Assembly (NCBI GenBank): GCA_944548615.1
Contig: OX155955.1
Location: 17,673,151 to 17,737,150, forward strand
Origin: Micropterix aruncella
Lineage: Eukaryota > Arthropoda > Insecta > Lepidoptera > Micropterigidae
Length of the DNA: 64,000 bases
Direction of reading: 5' to 3'
Position 1 is the stretch's first letter; every line of letters starts with the position of its first letter. The notes below the pieces were generated by a model, which was not told the origin of the DNA, made no database searches, and worked only from the letters and a program-made list of their open reading frames with translations. Shown here one piece after another: positions 1 to 11,499 of the stretch. The translations under genes were made by a program, and so were the position numbers.

Positions 1-1620
1 TTTGAAAGAATGTATACACTAATAGTTATTATTTATCCTTTTTAGCTAGACAACCAAGATAAAAATGAAACGATAACATTGTTAACCCGCAACAACAAAA
101 AAAAACAGTAGGTTGCAGAGCTAAATATTAAAATATTAAAGCCAAATCAAATTCGTAGATCGGCCCTAACGTAGCATTCCTTTCGCGGAGGCACCTTTAA
201 CTTGCACTAATGACACAGATATAAAAGTTTAAGGTCGCTTTCTCTACAATGTTGACAATTCCTTTGTGAACGCTCTTTTTATTTACCAGTTTCGCTTTTA
301 TTATGCAATTACCGCGCGGAACTTTGTCGAGAAGGTAAATTATATTAGTCTTGATGGGTCAATAATGTTGATGATAATGGAGAATAGGCAAAAGCCTTTG
401 TTAAGGAAATGTATGACATATATTATACCGGCATATCCTACAAATAATGTATATGGCTAATGGCCAAAATATATGAGTGTATGGATTTGTAGCTTGGGGA
501 TCGTGCACTAAAGTTATACATGGATCCACTTTTAAAGGGACAGAAGCTGCTTTTCAGGATAACGAACATTTAAAGAATATCTGAAATAATCCCTCGGAGA
601 TAAAATAGAAAAGAAGGGAGGCAACAAGCCCGTCTCACTAGGATTGCCGAAAATAAAACCATTAGTAGTTGTCTTTACTTATAAGATTAGTAATACTACT
701 TTTGCCCAGAGACGATGGTATTATACATCTCCAAAATGCTATATTAGTATAAACGAAAACACAAAAAGCATGAAACATAAAACAGGTGTATTTTTAAACT
801 TGGGCGTTCAAAAATAAATGAAGATCTTCTCAAATACAATATAGTTAATAAAGAAAATTAATCTGGACTATTGATACGTCATGTATACATTCTATATTAT
901 ACTTTAATTATTTTAGACAGCGTACATAATAAATATATACATGTATTACCACACACCCAGTATTATAGTTATGTCATTTAATAAATAAAATATTCCTTTT
1001 TTCTATAGCAGCAATAGTATTAAATATCGCCTATTGTAAGTGTAGTAAAATTAAAAAGTGAATAAATTCCTACACTTTATTCATACATTTTTAAGTACAT
1101 TTGGCCACATTATATATACGGGTTACTTATATACGGTCACACCGTATATAAGTAACCTGGAAAATTTCAACACACAAATGTGCCAAATGCTCGAAATAAA
1201 ACTGAATTCTCCCGTATCTAGGCGGATCAGATCTAAATAACTGAAATAATTATTATAAATTTTGATATTATAGAATACAGTTAACAAGAAATATTTTGTT
1301 TAGAAGTATTAACAGTAAATACGGTAATGGTGTAGGCTATCTTCTAGTTCAAATTTATTATAATATATAAATACGAATATAAAGTTAATAGTAAATAATA
1401 ATAAATATTATTAATAATGTATACGATTCGATACATATTCGAATATATGCATATTACTTTATACACACCATATTAATTTTTAAATCAACCGTTATACAAA
1501 CGCTGTTAATTTATGGGTACTAACGGTAATTTAAGGGTAACTTCATGAGTAAGATGTACGTATGTATGTAACCCTATGTATGTACACCGTTGAAGACTTT
1601 ACTATTTCTTTTACCTCATA
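1..1620. other. AT-rich DNA without recognisable genes
   Basis: About 1.6 kb of AT-rich sequence. I see only short open frames with no family resemblance, and no LINE, LTR or TIR signature. The one structured piece is the perfect hairpin at 1121-1157, listed separately. Confidence 0.6.
1121..1157. repeat. Perfect 17-bp inverted repeat (hairpin)
   Basis: Arm GGTTACTTATATACGGT (1121-1137) is followed by loop CAC and the exact reverse complement (1141-1157). A perfect 17-bp stem with a 3-nt loop is unlikely by chance in such AT-rich DNA. It may be a foldback end or a small cruciform. No target duplication was found. Confidence 0.85.
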
Positions 1621-1654
1621 TTATGTAAGTCTCGGTCATATTATGTTTTCGCCT

Positions 1655-1950
1655 TGAGTTTTGTGTAGAGGGGGGAGAGTCCAGGGAGAATATTGGCAGC
1701 GGGCAGGCCGAATGCCGACGGACGTATCGATCAAATCCGCCCGTTTCACTTTCACGTCCGCCCTAGAGCGCCGTAAACGTGGTTTCCGCTCAGTTAGTCC
1801 TCGTCTCCATTACCTGGACCCATCAGTCGTGCTATCGTTTGCCGACGACGGACCGGACGGGGCCGATCGTTCCGCCGCATAGGGCACCGCCTTGACACCC
1901 TCGGCTCCCAGCAGTGGGAGGGCCATCTGATATGCTGCCCCTTTGTTTCG
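1655..1950. other. GC-rich island of unknown origin
   Basis: A roughly 300-bp patch of clearly higher GC content inside AT-rich DNA. It holds a 73-codon open frame on the plus strand (1661-1882) and an overlapping one on the minus strand. Neither resembles a family I recognise. It could be a repeat fragment or an exon relic. Confidence 0.35.
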
Positions 1951-2039
1951 GTCACGTTTAAGTATTCGGTGTGCAACTGAGAATTATTATAATCTAAGTA
2001 CATATAAGAATAGGCCCCAATACCAACTCGTTAATACCT

Positions 2040-2410
2040 GTATTTATTCAAAATATGTTAACAAAGAGATAGATATTTTATTACACGATAAATGGCAGTA
2101 TATCGATCATATTGACACTATTACGAAAAAAGCTTTTGGAATGCTGGCACAGTTTAAAGATTTCTAAAAGATTTTCTAATTTATATATTATTAAAATAAT
2201 TTTTCACGCTTATGTCCGCGGGAGCTTGAATATTGCTCCCAAGTGTGGAACCATGTAAACAGTATTCAGAATAAACTCCTAAAGTATTTAAATTACAGAC
2301 CCTGTGTCGTATTCGATAAGCATACAGTCAACGTTAATTTTTATAACATTACCCACTGGCAGATCGAAGGACGTACCACGATTTAGCCGATTTAGCCATG
2401 GCAACTATTA
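2040..2410 (+). pseudogene. Decayed LINE reverse transcriptase C-terminal region
   Basis: Read in shifting frames, the region gives the order seen after the RT catalytic core of Jockey/CR1-type LINEs: 'KKAFGMLAQFK', then a 'HAYVRGSLNIAPKCG' stretch matching the usual '..LVRSxLEYxSxxW' block, then 'LNYRPCVVFDKH' and 'RAELIHKPRVHSMINRYI'. Stop codons and frame changes break it throughout, so it is a dead fragment. The 3' side runs into a local duplication. It resembles the fragment near 18300-18690 and may be the same family. The clade assignment is inference. Confidence 0.55.
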
Positions 2411-2439
2411 CGAGCAGAACTCATTCATAAACCGCGTGT

Positions 2440-2765
2440 ACATAGTATGATCAATCGATATATTCGCTAAAACCAACAACGGATTTACAAACTTATTAAA
2501 GAGGGCAATATTTAATGTAAATGTATTTAATGTATTTTATAATAATGTTTTCTTTTAATATTTAATATATTTTATTTTATTTTATTATTTAATGCATTTT
2601 AACATGTTTTCTATGTGTGTCCTGCCTTGTATACATCAATCGGTATGCATTAACATATTCGCTGAGTCAAACAACGGATTCAAAAACTTGTTAAAGTGGG
2701 CGATATTTAATGTTAATAAATCTTAACATGTTTTTTATATGTGTTGTGCAGTGTATATAAGTATT
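2440..2765 (+). repeat. Imperfect tandem duplication (~200 bp unit)
   Basis: Two diverged copies of one block. Both carry 'ATATTCGCT..', 'CAACAACGGATT' or 'CAAACAACGGATT', 'GGGC(A/G)ATATTTAATGT' and 'TTAACATGTTTT(C/T)TAT'. The first copy starts near 2450 and the second near 2650. The unit probably belongs to the 3' end of the adjacent LINE relic. Confidence 0.65.
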
Positions 2766-2888
2766 TATTGCTGTTGATATCTTTCACTTTCTCCCTGGTT
2801 CATCACTTTCTATCCTACTACTGGTTTCGCCCCTAAGTTATTTAAATTATTATCATTTTTTTAAAGTATTTTTTGATGTGATACTATA

Positions 2889-3111
2889 TCCTACTAATAT
2901 TATAAACGCGAAAGTTTTTAAGAATGTATGTATGGATGTTTGTTACTCTTTCACGCAAAAACTACTGAATGGATTTTGATGAAACTTTACAATAATATAG
3001 CTTACACATCAGAATAACACATAGGCTATAATTTATAAAGATATATAGTTTTCTATCATCATTATCACAATTTTCCATCACCACGCGGGTGAAACCGCGG
3101 GGCGCAGCTAG
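2889..3111 (+). mobile_element. Non-autonomous Helitron
   Basis: Starts with TCCTACTAATATTATAAA and ends with CTAG (3108-3111). It is flanked by A at 2888 and T at 3112, which is the A|TC...CTAG|T insertion signature of Helitrons. A stem CGCGG (3084-3088) / CCGCG (3095-3099) with a 6-nt loop lies 8 nt before the CTAG, as expected for the Helitron 3' terminator. At 223 bp it has no coding capacity and needs an autonomous Rep/helicase in trans. This type is very common in Lepidoptera and is my main taxonomic clue. Confidence 0.85.
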
Positions 3112-3119
3112 TCTAATAT

Positions 3120-4450
3120 ATTTGGCTACTTACTGTTGTTCACTGTGTTCCTGAATAAATTTAATTGAATTAACTGACAGATGGCAGTCAAAAAAACACG
3201 TTATGTAACAAAAAATATATGACAAAATATACCAACCATATTTAAAGTGGCACCATATTTACCAATCATATAATACTAAAATCGATAATTTTGTACGATT
3301 ACTCTACATATTGTATTGATTTTAATTGCCTAATATTTCTTCACTTTGTACGATTAGTCCACATAATGCATTTTTTTTTTTTGCCTAAGATATCAAGATC
3401 ATTTTTTTCCCCATGAATTTAGTTTTTTAACCTTGATTTATTCATCTAATGAAATGTACATATAAAGAAATAGAAATACAAACAAAACCATAAAGCTTCT
3501 TTAAAAACATAAATATTTTTCTTGAATTTTACCCTCACTTGAGTGGCTTTTGAAGATGACAATAAAACAATTCTCACTCTTTTCAGTTCATGAGATCTGA
3601 ATTAAAAAAAAACAATTGCTTGTATTTAAAAACACCCAGTGGATTTTCATTAAATATACGACAAACTAACGTATATATTACAAATGATTTGAAGGAAGGT
3701 ATACAATACATGTACATAATGAAACTTTAAATCCACGAAAGCCGTCTCGAGGCACAATCAGAGCACATATTCAATTCTTTTACTCCCTCTTTCTCTTTAT
3801 TCTGTCGGCCACAAAGGATAAGTAACGCGGTTACGACGTGAACATGAGACGGAAAATATTACGGGGCAGCCGTAAGTTAAAGGTATTACCGTTGCCCCCT
3901 CCTGTATCGAAGCAACCAGGCAGAACTAACACGAGACTGTTTTCCGGCTTTCAAGAAGGATCACCTCAAGAGAGCAGAGGTTCTGAATCTACGGTAAGAT
4001 TCTAGAATCTTCTGAACTTAAAATACGTATGGAACTTAAAATTCGAAATTAAAATACCTACTTAAAGTACGAACATTTATCTGACAAACACTCTTTCGCA
4101 GGATACTAAAAGTAAATCAGTTTTCAAATTGCATCATATTTAAATGTTTTACTTACGATCATACTATCCCCCTATACACGAATCACAGCGAAAAGTTTGA
4201 AAAACCATGGAATACGGTTTGTCGCACTTGTCACACACAATTGTCAAACTACTCAAATGATACCGTTCCACGAAAGGTCGACTAAATCGACACTACGGGT
4301 CTGACCGAATCCTAGTTCTTCGAAGAAGTGCATAAAAACTAAGCAAAATAACACGGAGCAACCGGAGAAGCAAACCTGTCAGTTCAAACTAATCGTTGTC
4401 TTCACTAGCAAGAAGCTACCTAACAAATGAGTGATCTACGTACAGTAGGG
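3120..4450. other. Non-coding, no recognised feature
   Basis: AT-rich at first, closer to average composition from about 3740. I found no open frame with family resemblance and no repeat boundary in this stretch. Confidence 0.5.
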
Positions 4451-4452
4451 CA

Positions 4453-5160
4453 GAGGCGACTACAACAGGCGAACCCGTCACCCCAGGCTGGTATAACGAT
4501 ATATAATCATTATTTCAGCCGTGGGATAAGCGTAGAAGACTTAGAGACAATACAATCTACTATCTAGCTCGCCAGCAGCCCGTTAGAGACCGACGCCTTA
4601 CTGCGAGGCACCGGGAAAGGTATTGTAGGATATTGTAGGACTTCCAGTTTTGATAGGATATCTCCGTCTGGAATTAACCTTCAGAATACCTCCGTCCTTC
4701 CGACTGGTTACGGGTCCGAAGTCGTTTACGCGACCTCTACCTGTTGTATTACAGCGGTAATTCAATTAGAATCGCAGACCTGGGCGTTCTTTGCCCGTAG
4801 TGCCAAACGGGATCGAGTGACCCAAGGTCATTTCAAGAGTGACATGACAACAGGTCAACATCCACCCCCGCTGCTTAGGATACAGTGTATTTTCATAGTC
4901 TCCAGACTCCTTCACAAATTAGTCAGAATGCACAACCGATTGGCTTCGCCGAAAGGTGCGCAAATTGTCCAGTGGCGCTGGGATGCAATCCCGCCGGAAG
5001 AAACCGGTCCACCAGCTTTGAGGCCTGAGACGCGAGAGTCTTACCCGGGGTAGCCTTCCACACGAGGAGGCTTCTGAATAGGAGCTGAATCGTGAGTTGA
5101 GCCGATCCGAGAACACAGTGGATCTTGTGGCCCAAGCTGCACGAAACCGTTCACCGCCAA
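4453..5160 (+). repeat. Unclassified repeat family A, copy 1
   Basis: Diverged, near full-length copy of a family found five times in this window. It aligns along its length with 10841-11480 through shared blocks: 'GAACCCGTCACC', 'AAGCGTAGAAGACTT', 'GACGCCTTAC', 'GGTCATTTCAAGAG' and 'CAACCGATTGGCTT'. Two better-preserved copies share a sharp terminus, TGTCAACTACAACGG, which here reads as GGCGACTACAACA. The TG start and ~650-700 bp length would suit an LTR, but I see no proof. Open frames inside are short and unsupported. Confidence 0.65.
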
Positions 5161-5279
5161 AATCTGAGGTTGGTAGATCTTTAAAGATTTATCCATCTAT
5201 GTCTATCTAATAATCTTTATTGTGTAAAACTTACAATGGGCGGGTTTTTTGCCTTACGGTCATTCTCTTACATTTTGTA

Positions 5280-5455
5280 TGTTTAATGCAAGTGTGTGTA
5301 AGCATATATTTTGTTATTACATTGGATCGACAAAATTCTTTAATCTTATGCCTAAGAAAAATGTGCGCCAGGCAAGGATCGAAAGCAAAGCCTTGCAATG
5401 TGAAATCAGACGATCTTGCCATTATACTACCTTTAACTCTCTAAGGACCATGTGA
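5280..5455 (-). repeat. tRNA-derived SINE, diverged copy
   Basis: On the minus strand an A-box-like segment TAGTATAATGGCAAGATCG (plus 5411-5429) is followed by a B-box-like GCTTTCGATCCTTGCC (plus 5371-5386). This is the polymerase III promoter arrangement of a tRNA gene. The 3' part (plus 5290-5345) resembles the same part of the SINEs at 39620-39815 and 63020-63215. It has lost tRNA folding and is a SINE relic rather than a tRNA gene. Confidence 0.65.
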
Positions 5456-5459
5456 CATA

Positions 5460-6026
5460 TATGTCCCATAAATTTAAAAAATATTTTATTAATTATCGAA
5501 TACGAATAATTTATAAATTATATTTTTTTCCATGTTATCGAGACATCGCCATCTTAATATTAGCAGAAAATATATATTAAATAAAATATTTATGGCGACA
5601 CTTTTAATTTGATTTTTTTCTTCTTTTAGTAGGTACGTATGATATCTGAGTTAAATAATAAAATAATCAAATTTTGGTTAAAGTTGTAACTGCATCTTTA
5701 TGAACCACAGAGACACTATCAATTTATACTAAATATATTAAACCAATTTTCACAATACTTCACATATATGTTACTTATATCCCTCCTTAACAGTTTTATG
5801 TATCAAAAATGTTCCATACCCTATCGCAAAGCTTATGGTTCTTAAAGGGTTTAGGGGACAATCTCTGGGGCCCATTTCTCGGCCATTCTCTTTTGCCATT
5901 TTTATTTAAATTTCATATAAACAAAAAATACGCATTCTAAATTTCTTTAAATCATAATATCAAACTGAAGCAAATAGCTAACATGACTAGTGGCTTCATT
6001 ATAAGTGAAAGTCGTTATGTCAAAAT
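5460..6026. other. AT-rich spacer, nothing recognised
   Basis: AT-rich sequence between the SINE and the foldback element. It holds only short unsupported open frames. Confidence 0.5.
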
Positions 6027-6301
6027 ATACTATTTATTCATTATAAATAGGATAGAAAACGAATTTACCGCGTGAAATTTGTAGGACCCGACGTTTCGGT
6101 GACGTTGCAGCCGCCGTTGTCTAGGGTAGACTGTCTACCCTAGACTGGTAGGTAGACTGTCTTAGTCTACCCTAGACAACGGCGGCTGCAACGTCACCGA
6201 AACGTCGGGTCCTACAAATTTCACGCGGTAAATTCGTTTTCTATCCTATTTATAATGTCAAACAACCGCGATAGTCTTCGATTTTATAATACTATTTATT
6301 C
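6027..6301. mobile_element. Foldback insertion with 94-bp perfect arms, possibly Penelope-derived
   Basis: Arms 6039-6132 and 6164-6257 are perfect reverse complements (94 bp) around a 31-nt loop that itself repeats parts of the arm end. A 13-bp direct repeat, ATACTATTTATTC, lies at 6027-6039 and 6289-6301 and looks like a target-site duplication. Each arm contains CACCGAAACGTCGGGTC. This resembles the GAAACGUC half of the small hammerhead motifs that occur in Penelope-like elements. The expected CUGANGA half is degenerate here. Foldback and flanking repeat are seen directly. The Penelope link is inference. Confidence 0.7.
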
Positions 6302-7400
6302 GAAGTAAAAAAGAGGAAAGTTAACGTCACAAGGAAAAAGGGGAATTTGATATCTAGCCAAAGAACATTTTACAATAACAATTATTTAGAGTTAAATTAT
6401 GTGAAATACTTGAGAAGAGCATCTACACTCTTGTTATTTTTATTATTTTGTTTCAATAAATCGCTGGAATGTCTAAAAACTTTTGGCATTTTGGCCCCAA
6501 ATACCTAAAATCTTCCATTGAAAAAAATATTTTAAAATCAAGGGTGTACGTAACTCAAGAGTTTCTTTCATTCCAATTACTTATTACTGAAAAAAAATCT
6601 ATACTTTGGTCAAATTTTGAATCCGTTTTTTGTGTAAAACAAGTTTTATTAAAAATGACAAAAGCCCCAGGGACAGTCTTCTTAACATCGCTTTTAAAAC
6701 GGACGTTGTTCATACCTCTATGGTGCATCTCAACGACCTCAAAACAATATAACAACTCCTACCAGAGTCAACGTATAAAGTCCCCGTTACGGGGCAACGT
6801 ATCACCAAGTCGCGGAAAATAAAACGCCCGTAGCCGGGCAGTAGGGGTGGGCAGATAGGGGGTTTGAGAAACCGTTGATAGCTGGACGCTGGCTCGCCAA
6901 GGGTGGGCAGCCGAAGGTGGAGAGCGCTCGCAGTGTGTTACCTCGTAAAAGGTAGATTGAATGTTGCGGACGAACGGGAGAAAGGAGAAAATAAGAAGAA
7001 ATGCGCGTTACGATTTAAGCGCAACGATAGCGGAACGCCGCAAGGGCACCAGTTAATAAAAAAAATAGATTGGCCATAAGGAGCATAGCTAAATGCGGAT
7101 AGACGACACTTGTTAAGGTAATACTTGCTGATAACAAGTTACCGGTGAGAGAAAAGCATTACCACCTTCCGCGTAACACACTGTAGTTTCTTTTAAATTC
7201 AAGAAAAGTTCAAGTTTTTTCGTGCTTCTGAAACCAATGATATTCTGATGAGAAAATAAAATAATTAACTGCAGATACACGCTTTAACAAGTAATTAATT
7301 CACAGTAATCTAAGCATTTGGGCATTTCTGGTATTTATTTTATTATATTTTATTGATTTTTACCTTAAATATAGGGCAGACTTGTGAATTTACAGATGTT
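6302..7400. other. Mixed non-coding DNA
   Basis: AT-rich up to about 6750, then GC-richer from 6770 to 7190 with no reading frame I recognise. A 117-codon frame (6469-6822) has no visible domain, and its composition follows the surrounding AT-rich DNA, so I do not call it a gene. Confidence 0.45.
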
Positions 7401-7412
7401 AAAGAACGACCA

Positions 7413-7678
7413 ACTTACCAACATTTCATTATCATCGTAAAAAATCTTATCATGAACAAAATACCAGGGAATGGAAAGCATGTATAAAACCAGAATGAGA
7501 AATATCTCCAATACCTTCATATTTACCAGGCTATGGCTACAGTGTATGTAGGTGGTCGTAAAATATGATAACCAAAGTGGAACAAACACAGCGGTGTGTC
7601 CGAAAGTTGGCCGAAGAAAACAAGCCAAGGGAAGATGCGTCGCGTATCACTTACCAACATTTCATTATCATCGTAAAA
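7413..7678. repeat. 30-bp exact direct repeat pair
   Basis: The 30 bp at 7413-7442 recur exactly at 7649-7678, 236 bp apart. The repeat begins ACTTACCAACATTTC and ends CATCGTAAAA. On the minus strand each copy encodes the end of the candidate exon and its GTAAGT donor. Confidence 0.9.
7419..7520 (-). CDS. Possible first coding exon with signal peptide
   Basis: On the minus strand an ATG at 7520-7518 opens 34 codons that begin MKVLEIFLILVLYMLSIPW, a typical hydrophobic signal peptide or membrane anchor, then a polar acidic stretch ending YDDNEML. The frame then meets GTAAGT (plus 7418-7413), a consensus splice donor in phase 0. The open frame continues past the donor to a stop at 7365, so an unspliced peptide is also possible. 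I do not recognise the family. The end of the exon plus its donor is repeated at 7649-7678. No second exon was identified. The call rests only on the signal peptide and donor. Confidence 0.35.
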
Positions 7679-7679
7679 G

Positions 7680-9650
7680 CTAACGACCATTACAGCGAGG
7701 GGAGCTTAGCGAGGAAGGGTCGGGCGGAGCGAAGTGAGAGACTAGCTAGCGGAAAGTTAAGGTGGGGCTGCGGAGGTCAAGATACGAGTGAGGACGAAAG
7801 GTGAGAGTAGGTAAGACATGTATTTTTGAAAACCTAAAAATATTTATTTATTTATCTAGAATAATAGGTACACAAACAATACTGCAACAGATACGATAAG
7901 TATTACTCATATTTTTACTGAAGTTCTTATTGGAGTATAACATCCTATATGTACTCCACATGCCAAATTAATTGCCAATGTGCCGTTAACTGACGATTCA
8001 CAATGAAAGTACCAATATAAAAACTATGCAGTAGGCCATTAAATTAAATCAAAAAGAATTAAAAAGAGATATAATAATATAATGTAAATCTTAGAATAAA
8101 ATTTAAACTTACAAGAAATTCAGAATAAAAATAATAAAAAATGAATTTGATGATATTTGATATTGTATTTTTAAAAAATAAAGTTATGATAAATTATCAA
8201 TCCGTGCCTGGTAACTTTGACCTCTACTGCAAAGCATGTCACTTAATTTCTCTCCGCGAGCATCTTAGGTTTAGCTTTTAATACTGGCTACTGTAAGTTT
8301 TTGTACCTATAATTAATTTTTGAGGGTTGATGACCTTATTTTTTCCACCAGATAGAAAGACAGTCTTCGATGTGCTAAAAGATAGATTACTTCCTGGAAC
8401 CAGGTATTTAACAGAGCCGCATAGATACCTATTTATTAGGTAAGTATCTATGTAGGAAGGTAGGATAGATAGAGCATTGAGTATGAATGTCTGAATGGTA
8501 TGCATGGAATGGTATATTATGTATGTGTAGTTTATTAAATTGTAAAAAAAAGAAATATAAAAAATCAGTTTTATAATATTTATATCCTATTATTGGTCTT
8601 TCTATTTATTGTTATTATATTATTGGTCTTTCTTTCATTTTAATGATTACTTTATTACTTATATAATACATGTACTCATTTAAATCTCATTTTTTTTACA
8701 CAATTTTAATTTCTATAATTAGGTTGATTTAAATTACTGTGTTTTTAACCAATTATAATAACTTACATACTTTTTATTTGTACATCTTTTTTTAATATGA
8801 TTTGTCTAGGGTTAACAATTTTATATATTTAATCTCATCTGTTATTTTATTTCCCATTTTGTTTTATTTTTTAATAACTTTTTTTTATTCTGTTTGACTA
8901 TTTCACTCTTTTTAAGACTATTAACTAAATACTTATTAACTAAATACTAGGTAATTTTGCATCATTTTTCTATGATTATGTTAAGTTTAACTAGCACTGA
9001 AAAATATATTTCCTGATATCACTATATAGTAGTTGTATCGGATAGATTAGATTAGACAGTACCTGGGGTGCCATGAATACTCCATCTAGATCACCAGTAT
9101 ACCAGCACGCGCATTATATATAGAATAGAATCACCTGCTCCTTGAAAGGTATGGTTATGAGATTCTGAGGTTATAATTACGAGGTTATGAGATCTACCGA
9201 TATTTACAAACATGAAGCTTGAAAACCTTAACTTTCGGCAAATTCGGCCTTTACCACGACTACACATCTTAGATCAAAATCAGCTGAAAACGTAATTCGT
9301 CCTCAATTTTCTTTCTTAAATTATATCGAAAGCATCATTTTGTTTGTGTTCAAAAACCCTCTGTAATTCTCAACTTCGCAGAAGTACCGGTTATTGTTGT
9401 AGAGGTTAAAGACAAACCAACACTAACAACTGGAATATCACGCTGAACGATTGTTTAAAATAAACAATACAGCTGAAATGTTTACTTTCGGTTATCACGT
9501 TTAGAGCTGTAAACGTCGCGAAGTCAAGTCAACGGCTACTCAGCGCACGAAAACTATTCAGAACAACAAATTTTCTTTTAAGATTTAGGCTGTAATCAAT
9601 CAAAGTTTATAGCGCCCGTTGACTCTGTCGCAGACGCTGAAAGCCCACTT
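7680..9650. other. AT-rich DNA, no recognised gene
   Basis: A short GC-richer patch to about 7810 is followed by nearly 2 kb of strongly AT-rich sequence with many T and A runs. I see no domain, TIR or LINE remnant. Confidence 0.55.
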
Positions 9651-9659
9651 TAGAGTTTA

Positions 9660-10000
9660 CGATAAAAGTGAGTGAGTGGGCATCTGAGAGCCCCCAAAAT
9701 TTTGATGATCGGCCATAATTCAAATATAGCGGACGGCCGTAAAGGACGCCGCAGCATTAGTGCGATGAGGAGTGTATGCGCGTGATGATCAGCTTTATGA
9801 GCTGGCGGCTGTCAACCGGTTATTTGTAGGAGAAAATTATAGGTGTTGCACACCGTGATTGTTATTGTTGGCAGGCGAACGGCGACCGGCGCTCTGTGTT
9901 GAGAGATGGCGATTTCTTGGCCGGGCGTAATGCAGCGACACCGCATCAAAGCGGTCACATCATTTTAGATCAGTGACGACACTCACCTGAAAAAAAGAAT
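9660..10000 (-). other. GC-richer patch, possible exon on the minus strand
   Basis: A patch of balanced composition. On the minus strand it is preceded by a pyrimidine run and CAG (CATTCTTTTTTTCAG, reading down from plus ~10000), a good splice-acceptor context. The sequence after it has no long open frame, so a 5' UTR exon is possible but unproven. Confidence 0.25.
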
Positions 10001-10525
10001 GAAACATGCTGTATACAAGGGATAGATCTAGCAGCTGTGCTCAAGTTTCTGAGCTCGAGTTTCTAAAATATATCATTATTGAATCGCGGTCTTTAAACTG
10101 TTCTCAATTTTAGTGAACTAAAATTTTGACACGCCTAGTACACCCTAAGTTCTATTTTTTCTTTCCTAATATTTCTTAGGCAATTTATAATTTATATCCC
10201 CTCCTTTTTTTGTAACTACATCTGTTTTGCTAACGAAGGACGCCCGGTTGGCAACCGATGTGAAATTGACAATGACTGTGTCGTATCCTGTCGAGATATA
10301 TTATTCATGGGGGCGACGTACAATTTCTCTGTATATCGAGAAATTATCTCGAGAGATTGCCATGGACTTACATATTATTATACTCCTGCGGCAGCCAGTG
10401 CGTATAGCAAACTCGCAATGCAACCCGGAAGAATTAGCTGGAAGAAGATGATTTGAAGGTACTTTTTTTTTTCGTGTACCTACTTTTATCTGTATCCGAT
10501 TGTGTCTTCACCATAAAAGGACGCC

Positions 10526-10790
10526 GTGGTCCGCGATAGATTCGGTTTACACAGTTTCACCGCTTCGCAAGTGATAGGACCGCGCAAGCGATCTCGAACT
10601 CGTAACCATTCAAGAGGCCGGAGTAATCTGGTCGCGATTGGAAGTAAGGGCGTGAGTGTAAGCCCGCTGGGTAACATACCTGGCTATCTCGCGGATAAGG
10701 CGTTGGCCTCTTACGGGCATGTGGCGGAGCTTGACGGTGGACTGTTTTGTCCAAGTCTTCTGCGTTATATTCACGGGAGATAAGAAACCA
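10526..10790 (-). repeat. Repeat family A, copy 2 (partial, inverted)
   Basis: The reverse complement aligns with 10895-11170 of copy 3, about 265 bp per arm. Shared blocks include 'ACCGCGCAAGCGA' and 'GTAACATACCTGG'. It therefore forms a long imperfect palindrome with copy 3, separated by about 105 bp. It lacks the TGTCAACTAC terminus. Confidence 0.75.
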
Positions 10791-10840
10791 AAAGTAATGG
10801 TCTATTTAGTTCTGAATATTGGTGAAGGTACAAATAGAGC

Positions 10841-11490
10841 TGTCAAATACGGCGAACCTGTCACCTCAGGAAGTTTTAACGATTGGTCGTTCTATCGACC
10901 GTGCAGTGAGCGTAGAAGACTTTGGACATAACAAATCCGACGTCTAGCTACGCCACAACCCGTTAGAGTCCAACGCCTTACCGCGAGTAGCCAGGTATGT
11001 TACCTGGCGGGCGGCACTCGCGCCCTAACTACCAATTTTGACCAGATTTCTCCGGTCTCTCGATTGGTTCCGAGTTCGAGGTCGCTTGCGCGGTCCTCTC
11101 CCTTACGAAGCGGTGAAACGGAGTGCACCGAATCTGTCGCGGACCAAAGCGTCCTTTGCCCGACTCTGAACCGGGATCGAATGGCCAATGGTCATTTCAA
11201 GAGCAGTCGCCGTAAGGTAGACAACTACCCCCGCTCTATAGGAAACAATACACTTTCCAGACTCCCCCGATTGTTAGTCGGAGAGCACAATCGATTGGCT
11301 TGCGCCGCTCGGTGCGCAGACCGTCCAGGAGCGCCAGAGGATTGTTCCCAGGGGAGACTGGTTGACCCAGTGTCCTACCCAGGCTCGCACCCCATGCGTG
11401 TAGGCCATCGGATGGGTGTTGACCCGTGAGTGTGACCGACCCTGAAACAGAATGGGTCTTCGTGGCCAACTCAGCAAGGGCCCATTAGCT
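10841..11490 (+). repeat. Repeat family A, copy 3 (near full length)
   Basis: Begins TGTCAAATACGGCGAACC at 10841, close to the family terminus, and runs through all blocks seen in copy 1 to about 11490. The stretch 11040-11240 is almost identical to 14275-14480 of copy 4 ('GGTTCCGAGTTCGAGGTCGC', 'CGAAGCGGTGAAACGG'). Several frames are open for 60-120 codons because the sequence is GC-rich. No domain is visible in any of them. Confidence 0.75.
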
Positions 11491-11499
11491 CCCAGTAAT

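Noticed and set aside
6932..7185. Possible hAT-type element: CAGTGTGTTAC at 6932 and its complement at 7175-7185
   Set aside because: Only 11 bp match, and the 8-bp flanks do not form a target duplication.
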